From the NCBI RefSeq assembly GCF_001650725.1, contig NZ_LXVX01000039.1, positions 311,131 to 375,130 of the forward strand: a stretch of DNA of 64,000 nucleotides, read 5' to 3'. Of this stretch, positions 42,452-50,641 are shown in pieces (within the stretch, counting starts at the first letter, position 1; every line of letters starts with the position of its first letter). Origin of the DNA: Sphingobium sp. TCM1. GTDB taxonomy: Bacteria > Pseudomonadota > Alphaproteobacteria > Sphingomonadales > Sphingomonadaceae. A program made the translations under genes and the position numbers. The notes beneath the pieces are model-generated. The model worked only from the letters and a program-made list of their open reading frames with translations. It was not told the DNA's origin and searched no databases.

Positions 42452-44869
42452 CTAGCCCCGCAGCGACGCGCCCAGCTTCTGCGCGGCCTTGACCACGGCG
42501 GCGCTGATCGCCTCCAGCTCTTCCTGGGAAAAGCTCTTCTCGCCCGGTTGCAGCGTCACTTCGATGGCGAGCGACTTGTGGCCCTCCTCCACGCCCGGCC
42601 CGACGAAAAGGTCGAACAGGCGAGCGTCGATGATGCTCTTCCTGTCCGCGCCCCGGACCGCGCGGACCAGCGCATCGGCCTCGACGGTTTCGGGTACGAG
42701 GAAAGCGAAGTCGCGCTTCACCGCCTGAAGCGCGGGCGGCGCATAGGGCGCGCGCATGAAGCCCGTCTTGCGCTTGCCCGGAATGGCGTCGAGGAAGATT
42801 TCGCCCGCGACGATGGCGCCCGCAAGGCCGAACTGCTTTGCCAGCGACGGGTGGAGCACGCCATATTCGGCGAGCACGACCTTCGGACCCAGCCGCAGCG
42901 TGCCCGACTGGCCGGGGTGATAGGCGGCGGACGCGTCACCGAAGCTCTGAAGGTTGGCGACCGGCGCGCCGGCGGCGGCGAGTAGCGCGATCACTTCAGC
43001 CTTGGCATCGAAGGCGTCGAAGGCTTGCGCCTTGCCGCTCTGCCAGTTGCGGGCCGTTTTCTCGCCCGCCAGCACGAAGCCGACGGTCGCCCGCTCGCCC
43101 TGCCTGAAATAGCGCCGGCCCAACTCGAACAGGCGGACCGACGTGGCGCTGCGATCGATATTGCGCCTGGTCGCCGACAGCAGGCCGGGCAGCAGCGAGG
43201 GGCGCATGACCTTGAGGTCTTCGGAGATGGGGTTCGCCAGCATCCAGTCGCCCCCGCCCACGGCGGCGGCTTCCTTTTCGGAGATGAAGGACCAGTTGAT
43301 CGCTTCGGCAAGGCCGCGGGCGGCAGCGGTGCGGCGCACCCTGCGCTCGACCAGCTGCTCGGGCGTGGCGGTCGGCCGGGCGACGCCCGGCACGCGCGGC
43401 AACGGGGTGGAGGGCACATGGTCGAGGCCCACGATCCGCACCACTTCTTCCACGATGTCGGGCCAGCCGTCGACGTCGCGGCGCCAGCTCGGCACGGCGA
43501 TGACCCAGTCGGCGGCGACGCTCACCGGCACTCCATCCTGATAGTCCACGCCGCCGTCGCTGCCGGTGACGGTGAAGCCCAGGCTTTCCAGGATGCGGCG
43601 CTGCTCGGCCGCGGGGACGTCCACGCCGGCGAGCGCGAGGCACTGGCCCGGATCATAGCTGACGATCCTGGCCGCGACCGGCGGCGCGCCCGCTCGGGTC
43701 GCTTCGCTGGGCGTGCCGCCGCACAGGGCCACGACGAGGCTGGTCGCGATCGACAGGCCATCGTCGAGGAAGGCAGGATCGACGCCGCGCTCGAACCGGC
43801 CGCGCGCGTCGGACGTGAGGCCCAGCTTCTGGCCCGTCACGGCGATCCGTTCCGGCGTGAAATAGGCGCATTCGATCAGCACGTCGGTCGTGGCGTCCTG
43901 CGCGCCCGAATGTTCGCCGCCCATGATGCCGCCGATATCGTGGACAGCCTCATCGTCGGCGATGACGGTCATGCCGTCATCGACCGTGTAGCTCTTGCCG
44001 TTGAGCGCCAGCACCTGCTCGCCGGGCCTGCCCTTGCGCGCGACGAGGCCGCCCTTGAGGGTCGCCATGTCATAGACGTGGAGCGGGCGGCCGAGGTCGA
44101 TCATGATATAGTTGGTGATGTCGACCAGCGCACTGATCGGCTTCTGCCCGATCGCCTTGAGCCGCTTGCTCATCCATTCGGGGGACTGGCCATTGGTCAC
44201 GCCGCGCACGGTGCGGGCGAAGAAGGCGGGGCAGCCATCCTCGTCATCCGTCCGCACATCGGGGCCGGGGCCGACACCCGCGATGGTCGGGACGATGATG
44301 GCATTCAATGTGCCAAGGCCCGCCGCCGCCAGATCGCGCGCGATGCCGCGCACGCCCATGCAGTCCTGCCGGTTCGGCGTGATGGCGACGTCGATCACCG
44401 GATCGTCGAGGCCCGCCCAGCTGGCGTAGACCTGCCCTACCGGGGCGTCGCCCGGCAGTTCGATGATGCCGTCATGATCGTCCCCCAGTTCCAGCTCGCG
44501 CGTGGAACACATCATGCCGTTGGATTCGACGCCCCGGATCGCGGTCTTTTTCAGGACCATGCCATTGGCCGGGACCACCGCGCCCTCGACCCCGAACACG
44601 CCGATCAGGCCCGCGCGCGCATTGGGCGCGCCGCACACGACCTGAAGCGGCGTGCCGTCGCCATGGTCGACGGTCAGAACCTGCAACTTGTCGGCCTGCG
44701 GGTGGCGTTCGGCGGTCAGCACCCTGGCGATCTTGAAGGCGCCCAGCTTCTCTGCAGGATTCTCGACGCCCTCGACCTCCAGGCCGATCGCGTTCAGCGT
44801 CTTGAGGATGGTGGGCAGGCCCACATCGGTGGCGAGATGCGTCTTGAGCCAGCTCAGGGTGAACTTCAT
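42452..44869 (-). CDS. pheT: phenylalanyl-tRNA synthetase beta subunit
   Basis: 805 aa, full length. The N-terminal EMAP/tRNA-binding OB domain (GLEVEGVEN, HPQADKLQVLTVDHGDG), B3/B4 editing domain, B5 domain, inactive synthetase-like core and C-terminal anticodon-binding domain (ALQAVKRDFAFLVPE) are recognisable. The ATG giving MKFTLSWLKTHLATD overlaps the pheS stop (ATGA). Confidence 0.97.
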   Translation of the reverse strand: MKFTLSWLKTHLATDVGLPTILKTLNAIGLEVEGVENPAEKLGAFKIARVLTAERHPQADKLQVLTVDHGDGTPLQVVCGAPNARAGLIGVFGVEGAVVPANGMVLKKTAIRGVESNGMMCSTRELELGDDHDGIIELPGDAPVGQVYASWAGLDDPVIDVAITPNRQDCMGVRGIARDLAAAGLGTLNAIIVPTIAGVGPGPDVRTDDEDGCPAFFARTVRGVTNGQSPEWMSKRLKAIGQKPISALVDITNYIMIDLGRPLHVYDMATLKGGLVARKGRPGEQVLALNGKSYTVDDGMTVIADDEAVHDIGGIMGGEHSGAQDATTDVLIECAYFTPERIAVTGQKLGLTSDARGRFERGVDPAFLDDGLSIATSLVVALCGGTPSEATRAGAPPVAARIVSYDPGQCLALAGVDVPAAEQRRILESLGFTVTGSDGGVDYQDGVPVSVAADWVIAVPSWRRDVDGWPDIVEEVVRIVGLDHVPSTPLPRVPGVARPTATPEQLVERRVRRTAAARGLAEAINWSFISEKEAAAVGGGDWMLANPISEDLKVMRPSLLPGLLSATRRNIDRSATSVRLFELGRRYFRQGERATVGFVLAGEKTARNWQSGKAQAFDAFDAKAEVIALLAAAGAPVANLQSFGDASAAYHPGQSGTLRLGPKVVLAEYGVLHPSLAKQFGLAGAIVAGEIFLDAIPGKRKTGFMRAPYAPPALQAVKRDFAFLVPETVEADALVRAVRGADRKSIIDARLFDLFVGPGVEEGHKSLAIEVTLQPGEKSFSQEELEAISAAVVKAAQKLGASLRG

Positions 44870-45957
44870 GCGCCCACTCCTCCGCTCAGCGTGGGTACGT
44901 CGAGGCCTGAGAAGCCGTAATGTTTGAGCCAGCGCAGGTCGCCGTCGAAGAAAGCGCGCAAGTCGTTCATCCCATATTTGAGCATGGCGAGGCGATCGAC
45001 CCCGGTGCCGAAGGCGAAGCCCTGCCATTCGTCGGGGTCAAGCCCGCACGCCTCGATCACGCGGCGGTTGACCATGCCGCTGCCCAGCACTTCCAGCCAG
45101 CCGCCACCGAGCGCGTCGCCGTCGCCGCCGATCACGCGCTGGCCATTGGTCAGGGTGTAGCCGACATCGACCTCGACCGAGGGTTCGGTGAACGGGAAAT
45201 AGCTCGGGCGCAGGCGCAGGACGATGTCCTCGCGCTCGAAGAACGCCTTGAGGAAGGTTTCCAGCGTCCATTTGAGATGGCCGAGCGTGATGCCCTTGTC
45301 GATCACCAGCCCTTCGATCTGGTGGAACATCGGCGTGTGGGTCGCGTCGGAGTCGCTGCGATAGACGCGGCCGGGCGCGATGATGCGGATCGGCGGCTCC
45401 TGCGTCATCATGGTGCGGATCTGCACCGGCGAGGTATGGGTGCGCAGCAGCATCTTCTTCTGCCCCTCTTCATCGGGGAAATAGAAGGTGTCGTGCATGG
45501 CGCGCGCCGGGTGCGTCTCGGGGATGTTGAGCGCGGTGAAATTGTGCCAGTCGTCCTCGATCTCCGGCCCGGTGGCGACCGCAAAGCCCAGGTCCGCGAA
45601 GATTTCCGCCAGTTCGTCCATGACCTGGCTGACCGGGTGGACCGATCCCTGCGGGCCGATGTCCGCGGGCAGCGTCATGTCGATCCGTTCCGACGCGAGC
45701 CGGGCGTCGAGCGCGGCCTGCTCCAGCGCGGCCTTCCGCTCCGCCAGCGCGGCGGTGACAGACTCGCGCAAATCCTGGATCGGCGGGCCTTTCTCCAGCC
45801 GCTCCTCCGGCGACATGGGGCCGAGCGTCTTCAAAAGGCCGGTCACGACCCCGTTCTTGCCCAGCGCCCCCACGCGCAGCCCCTCCAGCCCGTCGAGCGT
45901 GTCGGCGGCGGCGATGTCGGCGATCAGGCCGGCTTTCAATGCGCTAATTTCGGTCAT
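44866..45957 (-). CDS. pheS: phenylalanyl-tRNA synthetase alpha subunit
   Basis: 363 aa catalytic subunit: an N-terminal coiled coil and class II motifs (HPVSQVMDELAEIF, RVYRSDSDATHTPMFHQIEGLVI, and the C-terminal GFAFGTGVDRLAMLKYG). The start MTEISALKAG was chosen; the frame upstream reads through a palindromic repeat. The only ribosome binding site candidate, ACAGGG, abuts that repeat. Confidence 0.97.
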   Translation of the reverse strand: MTEISALKAGLIADIAAADTLDGLEGLRVGALGKNGVVTGLLKTLGPMSPEERLEKGPPIQDLRESVTAALAERKAALEQAALDARLASERIDMTLPADIGPQGSVHPVSQVMDELAEIFADLGFAVATGPEIEDDWHNFTALNIPETHPARAMHDTFYFPDEEGQKKMLLRTHTSPVQIRTMMTQEPPIRIIAPGRVYRSDSDATHTPMFHQIEGLVIDKGITLGHLKWTLETFLKAFFEREDIVLRLRPSYFPFTEPSVEVDVGYTLTNGQRVIGGDGDALGGGWLEVLGSGMVNRRVIEACGLDPDEWQGFAFGTGVDRLAMLKYGMNDLRAFFDGDLRWLKHYGFSGLDVPTLSGGVGA

Positions 45958-45963
45958 AGCCCT

Positions 45964-45994
45964 GTCATTCCCGCGAAGGCGGGAATCCATCTCC
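45964..45994. repeat. REP-like repeat, copy A (in the pheS leader)
   Basis: 31 bases identical in inverted orientation to copy B at 46356-46386. Each holds an inner palindrome (ATTCCCGC, four-base loop, GCGGGAAT) that can fold into an 8-bp stem. This copy is 6 bases upstream of the pheS start codon on the minus strand. Confidence 0.92.
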
Positions 45995-46018
45995 CGGCCT
46001 GTCCCAATATCATGGCGC

Positions 46019-46344
46019 TCAATCGACACGCCGGCTTTCCAATGGCTCGAACCCCAGATCGATGGCGAGATCACGCCAATCGGGATTGGCCCGCTCGATC
46101 AGGTTGATCGTCCATTCCTGTTCCACGTCTTGATCTGCTTCTCGCGGCGGACTGCCTCTTCCATCGATCCGCCGCTTTCGAACCAGACCAGACGATGCAC
46201 GCCGTAGTCTTTCGTGAAGCCATCGATCAAGTCTGAACGATGTTCATGGAGACGCTTTAGCAGATTTGACGTGATACCACCGTAAAGTGTGCCATTCCGA
46301 TGACTGGCGATGATGTAGACGGTTGGATCAAAGTCTCTTTGCAT
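46019..46344 (-). pseudogene. GIY-YIG nuclease-like gene, frameshifted
   Basis: The first 78 or so codons encode a GIY-YIG endonuclease-type domain (VYIIASHRNGTLYGGITSNLLKRLHEHR, later EAVRREKQIKTW), a family found widely in alphaproteobacteria. The frame then ends at 46099 after NRNGRST. One phase over, directly following, is EWTINLIERANPDWRDLAID..., the expected end of the family, stopping at 46019. A single-base loss near 46111-46115 explains this (family reading KTWNREWTINL). Either a real mutation or a base error. The gene lies inside a perfect 31-bp inverted repeat. The unshifted product is 81 aa. Confidence 0.85.
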
Positions 46345-46355
46345 AGGCTTGGTCC

Positions 46356-46386
46356 GGAGATGGATTCCCGCCTTCGCGGGAATGAC
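46356..46386. repeat. REP-like repeat, copy B (upstream of GIY-YIG gene)
   Basis: Perfect inverted partner of copy A. It lies 12 bases before the GIY-YIG start and 14 bases after the LysE-family gene's stop. Confidence 0.92.
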
Positions 46387-46399
46387 GGACGCTTGTGGC

Positions 46400-47017
46400 T
46401 TAAGCCCGCGCGCCCAGCAAAGCGCCGCCGAAGCCTATGAAGAGCAGGCCGGTGCCGCGGTTGAACAGGCGCTGCCGGTTGGCAGGCGCCAGCCAGCGGG
46501 CGAGGCGCAGGCCGCCCAGCGCATAGACGCACTGCCAGCCGAACTCGATGGCCACGAAGCTGACGATCAGGATCGCCAACTGGAGCCAGAAGGGGCGGTT
46601 GAGGTCGATGAACTGGGGGAAGAGCGCGGCGGCGAAGATGATGAGCTTGGGATTGGACAGGCCCGTCAACAGGCCCGTGCCATAGAGGGCGCGGGCCGAG
46701 CGGATGCTCGTCGCCTGCGCGCCGCCGCCACCCACGGGGGCGCGCCACGCCTTGATCCCCAGCCAGACGAGATAGGCGACACCGGCATAGCGCAGCACAT
46801 CGAACAGGCGCGGCGACGCCTTGAGCAACGCGCCCAAGCCCAGCGCGGAGGCGATCAGGCACAGCAGCACCGCGCTCATCAGGCCGGCCATGGTCGCCAG
46901 CGCCTTGCGCGGGCCATGAGCGATGCTCTGCGTCATCACATGCAGCATGTTCGGTCCCGGCGTGGCCGAGATCAGGAAAACCGCCGTAATGTACAACCAC
47001 CAGAGATGAAGCGACAT
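46400..47017 (-). CDS. LysE/RhtB-family amino-acid exporter
   Basis: 205 aa with six hydrophobic helices and the family motif near the start (FLISATPGPNMLHVMTQSIAHGPRKAL), then GVAYLVWLGIKAWR and GLLTGLSNPKLIIFAAALFPQF. GGAGGG precedes the ATG. It sits between rplT and the GIY-YIG cassette, inside what is elsewhere a continuous rplT-pheS boundary. Confidence 0.94.
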   Translation of the reverse strand: MSLHLWWLYITAVFLISATPGPNMLHVMTQSIAHGPRKALATMAGLMSAVLLCLIASALGLGALLKASPRLFDVLRYAGVAYLVWLGIKAWRAPVGGGGAQATSIRSARALYGTGLLTGLSNPKLIIFAAALFPQFIDLNRPFWLQLAILIVSFVAIEFGWQCVYALGGLRLARWLAPANRQRLFNRGTGLLFIGFGGALLGARA

Positions 47018-47053
47018 GGGATGGCCCTCCAGTCGCAGGCTCGCAATGCAACT

Positions 47054-47081
47054 CCGTTCACCCTGAACCTGTCGAAGGGCT
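47054..47081. repeat. REP-like arm upstream of the LysE-family gene
   Basis: 28 bases close to the arms at 55.1 kb (CCGTTC-CCCTGA-CCTGTCGAAGGG pattern). It is followed by a spacer (TCTTCTCTTCAAGAGAGTGC) like the spacer of that pair, but the second arm is not recognisable, so the element appears half decayed. Confidence 0.75.
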
Positions 47082-47112
47082 GCTCTTCTCTTCAAGAGAG
47101 TGCGGGGCTTTC

Positions 47113-47136
47113 CTGACAAGGCAAATGACTTGTCAG
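47113..47136. other. hairpin upstream of the LysE-family gene
   Basis: A perfect 8-bp stem (CTGACAAG/CTTGTCAG) with an 8-base loop, about 95 bases before the start. It could be an operator or leader structure. Confidence 0.45.
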
Positions 47137-47164
47137 AACAGCCCGAACGGGATTGGCCGGAAAA

Positions 47165-47205
47165 ACAGAAAGGGCGCCGAAGGCATCTGCCCCGGCGCCC
47201 TTTTT
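47165..47205 (-). terminator. intrinsic terminator of rpmI-rplT
   Basis: An 11-bp GC-rich stem (47169-47179 with 47193-47203) with a 13-base loop, with T-runs on both sides, so it can terminate in both directions. It lies about 25 bases after the rplT stop and separates rplT from the LysE-family gene. Confidence 0.85.
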
Positions 47206-47227
47206 GACGATCTTGCGATCAGTCTGC

Positions 47228-47590
47228 TCAGGCTGCGGGCAGCGCAGCCTTCGCCTGGGCGATGATGGCGCTGAACGCCTCGCCTTCGTGCATCGCAATG
47301 TCGGCCAGAACCTTGCGGTCCAGCTCCACACCGGCCAGCTTCAGGCCGTGCATGAACTGCGAATAGGTCAGGCCTTCGGCGCGGACACCCGCGTTGATGC
47401 GCTGGATCCAGAGGCCACGGAAGGTGCGCTTCTTGACCTTGCGGTCGCGATAAGCGTACTGGCCGGCCTTTTCGACGGCCTGGCGGGCGATACGGATCGT
47501 ATTCTTGCGACGGCCATAATAGCCCTTCGCCTGTTGCAGAATCCGCTTATGCTTCGCCTTCGTGGTTACACCACGCTTGACACGTGCCAT
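47228..47590 (-). CDS. rplT: 50S ribosomal protein L20
   Basis: 120 aa with the standard start MARVKRGVTTKAKHKRIL and RDRKVKKRTFRGLWIQRINAGVR. Early 23S rRNA-binding assembly protein. It follows rpmI by 13 bases. Confidence 0.98.
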   Translation of the reverse strand: MARVKRGVTTKAKHKRILQQAKGYYGRRKNTIRIARQAVEKAGQYAYRDRKVKKRTFRGLWIQRINAGVRAEGLTYSQFMHGLKLAGVELDRKVLADIAMHEGEAFSAIIAQAKAALPAA

Positions 47591-47603
47591 GGGTCAGGCC
47601 TCC

Positions 47604-47807
47604 TTACTTAAGGCCGTACGGCGCCCAGAGGCGCACGTGACCGGCATCCGAATCCGACAGCACGCTGGTGCCGCGGTTCTGGCGAATATATTTGGCGTTG
47701 TGGCTGATCAGGCGGTGACGCTTGCCAGCGACGCCGTGCTTGACCTTACCGGTGGCGGTGAACTTGAAGCGCTTCTTCACACCGCTCTTGGTCTTCATCT
47801 TGGGCAT
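47604..47807 (-). CDS. rpmI: 50S ribosomal protein L35
   Basis: 67-aa basic protein MPKMKTKSGVKKRFKFTATGKVK..., ending LWAPYGLK. Canonical length. AAAGGAGA precedes the ATG. First gene of rpmI-rplT; infC, which precedes rpmI in many bacteria, is about 37 kb away here. Confidence 0.98.
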   Translation of the reverse strand: MPKMKTKSGVKKRFKFTATGKVKHGVAGKRHRLISHNAKYIRQNRGTSVLSDSDAGHVRLWAPYGLK

Positions 47808-47895
47808 TTTCGTCTCCTTTTGCAGCGCGACGATTACAGACAGCCACGGCAGCCCTAGTTAGCCGGGCGGTCTCACTGAATATCGCGAAGGGCGG

Positions 47896-47924
47896 CCCAT
47901 AGTCGGGCAAGCCCGTAAAAGCAA
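47896..47924 (-). promoter_or_regulatory. candidate rpmI promoter
   Basis: Minus strand TTGCTT (47919-47924), 17-base spacer, TATGGG (47896-47901), about 90 bases before rpmI. It overlaps a small GGGCAAGCCC palindrome. Confidence 0.5.
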
Positions 47925-47967
47925 GCGATTCGGAGCCAAAATGACAGGGCCGCGTTGATGCCGTGCC

Positions 47968-50109
47968 ATGGCCGACGCCGCCCCTTCCCCGCCCCCTCCC
48001 GGCTGGCGCGATCACGCCCGACGCGGGCGGGATCGCTGGCGCCGCCTGCCGCTGGCGGTGCGTGTCCTGCTCTGGATCATCGGCCTGATCCTCGCGCTCT
48101 GGCTGATCCTGTTCATCACCAAGGGGCGGTTCCTGAAAGCGCCGTTCGAACGCGTGATGACCGGCCAGCTGGAGCGGCAGGTGCGCGTCGGCGGCGATTT
48201 CGAGCTTTATTTCGCGCCGATCGCCATCAAGTTCCGGGCCGAAGGGCTGCGCATCGCCAACCGGCCCTGGGCGAGCCGCCCGGATCTGTTCCACGCCGAC
48301 CTTATCGACATGCGGATCGCGCCGCTCAGCCTGATCTTCGGCGACCGCTATCGCCTGCCCTGGCTGGAACTGCGCAACGCCGCCGCCGACCTGGAATGGT
48401 CGCGCGACCGGCAGCATAATACATGGACGCTGGGCGATCCCGATCGCAAGGGCGAGCCGATCACCCTGCCGCTGATCCGTCGCGCGCTGCTGGCGGGCAC
48501 GACGCTGCGCTATCGCGACCCGGTGATGCAGCTGGCGACCGACATCCGGTTCGAGACGGCGAAGGCGCGGGATACGCGCTTTGCCAGCGACCTGCGCTTT
48601 GCGGGCGACGGGACGATGCGCGACCGGCCCTTCACCCTGACGGGCGGGCTGCTGTCGCCCAACGAGACGATGACGGGCGGCCGCAACAGCCTGGCCCTGC
48701 GCGCGGTGGCGGGGGCGACGGTGCTGGAGGTGAGCGGATCGCTGCCGGGCGCGACCGAGCTGGAGGGGAGCGACCTGCGGCTGGTGACGACCGGTCCCAA
48801 TCTGAGCCTGCTGTTCGATTTCCTGGGCGTCGCCATTCCCGACACGCGGCGCTATCGCTTCACCTCCGCGCTGACCAAGGCCGGGGAGGAATGGCGCTTC
48901 ACCCATCTGAAGGGCCGGTTCGGCGACAGCGACCTGGCCGGGCGGATGACCGTGTCGCTGCCGAAGAACCGCCTGCTGATCGACGCCGACCTCGTCACCC
49001 GGACGCTCGACATCGTCGATGTCGGCCCCTTCATCGGCTATGATCCGCAGCGGCTGGAAGCGCAGGGCGCGGACGGCGCGATCGAGACGGTCGGCGGCGC
49101 GCCGCGCATCCTGCCCGACGCGCCGTTGCGGGTGGAGGCGATCCGCAATTTCGACGCCAATGTCCGCTATGCCGTCCGCACCATCCGCGCCCCCAATGTC
49201 CCCATCGCCAACGCGGCGGTGACGGTAAAGCTGGACCGCAGCCTGCTGACCCTGTCGCCGCTGACCTTCGACATGTCGGGCGGCCATGTCGCGTCCGACA
49301 TCGAAATCGACGCCCGCCGGTCGCCGGTACGCACCCGCTATGACATCCGCCTGGCGCCGACGCCCATGGGCAGGCTGCTCGCCCGCTGGGGGGTGGAGGA
49401 ATCGGGCACCACCGGCACCATCAAGGGACGGGTGCAGATGACCGGGCTGGGCGACACGCTGCATGAGTCGCTCGGCAGCGCGAACGGGCGGATCGCGGTG
49501 ATCCTGCCCGCCGGGTCGATGTGGGCGCGCAATGTCCAGCTATCCGAACTGGATGTCGGCACCTTCGTCACCAAGATGTTCGCCGGGAAGCTGAAACAGC
49601 CGGTGGAGATCAACTGCGGCCTCATCGCCTTCACCGTGCGCAACGGCGTGGCGGCGGCGGACCCGATCCTGATCGACACGAAGAAGAATGTGATGCTGGG
49701 GCGCGGCGGATTTTCGTTCCGGAACGAGAGGCTCGACCTCGTCTTCCGCGCCGACGGCAAGAAGATCAGCCTGTTTTCCGGCCAGTCGCCGGTCGGCGTC
49801 AACGGATGGTTCGCCAGGCCCCGCATCGACGTGATCAGCCCCGAACTGCTGGCGCGCGGCGGCGCGGCGGCGGCATTGGGCGTGGCGGCCAGTCCGCTCG
49901 CGGCGGTGCTGGCCTTCGCCGATGTCGGCGACGCCAAGGCTGCGGCCTGCGGCCCGGTGCTGGCCGGCGCCGATGCCCAGGCGCAGCGGACCAGAGGCGG
50001 CAAGCCGCGCGACGATGTCGGGCGGGGCACCACCGCCAAGGACGAGAAGGGCAAGGGTAGCCGGAAGGAGCAAAAGAGCCAGGACCGGAAATTCCTGGGC
50101 ATCTTCTGA
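47968..50109 (+). CDS. AsmA family protein
   Basis: 713 aa. A Pro/Arg-rich cytoplasmic start, one membrane helix (~residues 28-51, LAVRVLLWIIGLILALWLILFI), then a very long beta-rich periplasmic region with AsmA-type repeats (LPWLELRNAAADLEW, LSLIFGDRYRLPWLEL, LAGRMTVSLPKNRLLIDADL). AsmA-like proteins are implicated in outer-membrane lipid homeostasis. The end is a Lys/Arg/Gly tail. Divergent from rpmI. Confidence 0.9.
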   Translation: MADAAPSPPPPGWRDHARRGRDRWRRLPLAVRVLLWIIGLILALWLILFITKGRFLKAPFERVMTGQLERQVRVGGDFELYFAPIAIKFRAEGLRIANRPWASRPDLFHADLIDMRIAPLSLIFGDRYRLPWLELRNAAADLEWSRDRQHNTWTLGDPDRKGEPITLPLIRRALLAGTTLRYRDPVMQLATDIRFETAKARDTRFASDLRFAGDGTMRDRPFTLTGGLLSPNETMTGGRNSLALRAVAGATVLEVSGSLPGATELEGSDLRLVTTGPNLSLLFDFLGVAIPDTRRYRFTSALTKAGEEWRFTHLKGRFGDSDLAGRMTVSLPKNRLLIDADLVTRTLDIVDVGPFIGYDPQRLEAQGADGAIETVGGAPRILPDAPLRVEAIRNFDANVRYAVRTIRAPNVPIANAAVTVKLDRSLLTLSPLTFDMSGGHVASDIEIDARRSPVRTRYDIRLAPTPMGRLLARWGVEESGTTGTIKGRVQMTGLGDTLHESLGSANGRIAVILPAGSMWARNVQLSELDVGTFVTKMFAGKLKQPVEINCGLIAFTVRNGVAAADPILIDTKKNVMLGRGGFSFRNERLDLVFRADGKKISLFSGQSPVGVNGWFARPRIDVISPELLARGGAAAALGVAASPLAAVLAFADVGDAKAAACGPVLAGADAQAQRTRGGKPRDDVGRGTTAKDEKGKGSRKEQKSQDRKFLGIF

Positions 50110-50164
50110 TCGTGATGGCGGGGGTTTATCCTGCGCGGACACCGACTCGAAAAAGGAGAGGGCC

Positions 50165-50578
50165 ATGAGCGAGACTCCCTTCGCCATGCCGGGCGTCACC
50201 GCCCATCTCACCATCGGCGACGGCAAGGCAGCCGACGCGATCGATTTCTACAAGGCCGCCTTCGGCGCGACCGAGCAGACCCGGCACATGGCCGAGGATG
50301 GCGTGCGGATCATGCACGCCCACCTCATCATCAATGACGGGCCGCTGATGCTGAACGATCATTTTCACGAGATGACGGCGGGCGAACCGGTGCCACCGCC
50401 AGCGGGGACGACGCTGCACCTGGAGGTGGACGACGCCGATGCCTGGTGGAGCCGGGCGCTGGACGCCGGGGCGAAGGTTCGCTTCCCGCTCGACAATCAG
50501 TTCTGGGGCGCGCGCTACGGCCAGCTGATCGATCCGTTCGGCCATGTCTGGTCGATCGGAGGCCCGATCAGGGCGTGA
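50165..50578 (+). CDS. VOC/PhnB-like glyoxalase-fold protein
   Basis: 137 aa. Pattern of the PhnB-like VOC group: GVTAHLTIGDGKAADAIDFYKAAFGA at the start, MHAHLIINDGPLMLND in the middle, and FWGARYGQLIDPFGHVWSI at the end. Function of this group is mostly unassigned. AAGGAGAGG precedes the ATG. Confidence 0.9.
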   Translation: MSETPFAMPGVTAHLTIGDGKAADAIDFYKAAFGATEQTRHMAEDGVRIMHAHLIINDGPLMLNDHFHEMTAGEPVPPPAGTTLHLEVDDADAWWSRALDAGAKVRFPLDNQFWGARYGQLIDPFGHVWSIGGPIRA

Positions 50579-50641
50579 CCCGGCGATCGGCGGCGCGATC
50601 CTGTGGGATGTGGCCGCCGTCAGGGACGGCGTTTGCGGCGA

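Noticed and set aside
43025..44920. 631-residue open frame antisense to pheT
   Set aside because: Shadow of pheT with no recognisable motif or start site.
46000..46060. T-loop-like GGCTCGAACCCC
   Set aside because: It is part of the GIY-YIG reading frame; no acceptor or anticodon stems flank it.
46400..46486. toxin-antitoxin or restriction system around the GIY-YIG gene
   Set aside because: No methyltransferase, antitoxin or specificity partner is present; the neighbours are an exporter and pheS.
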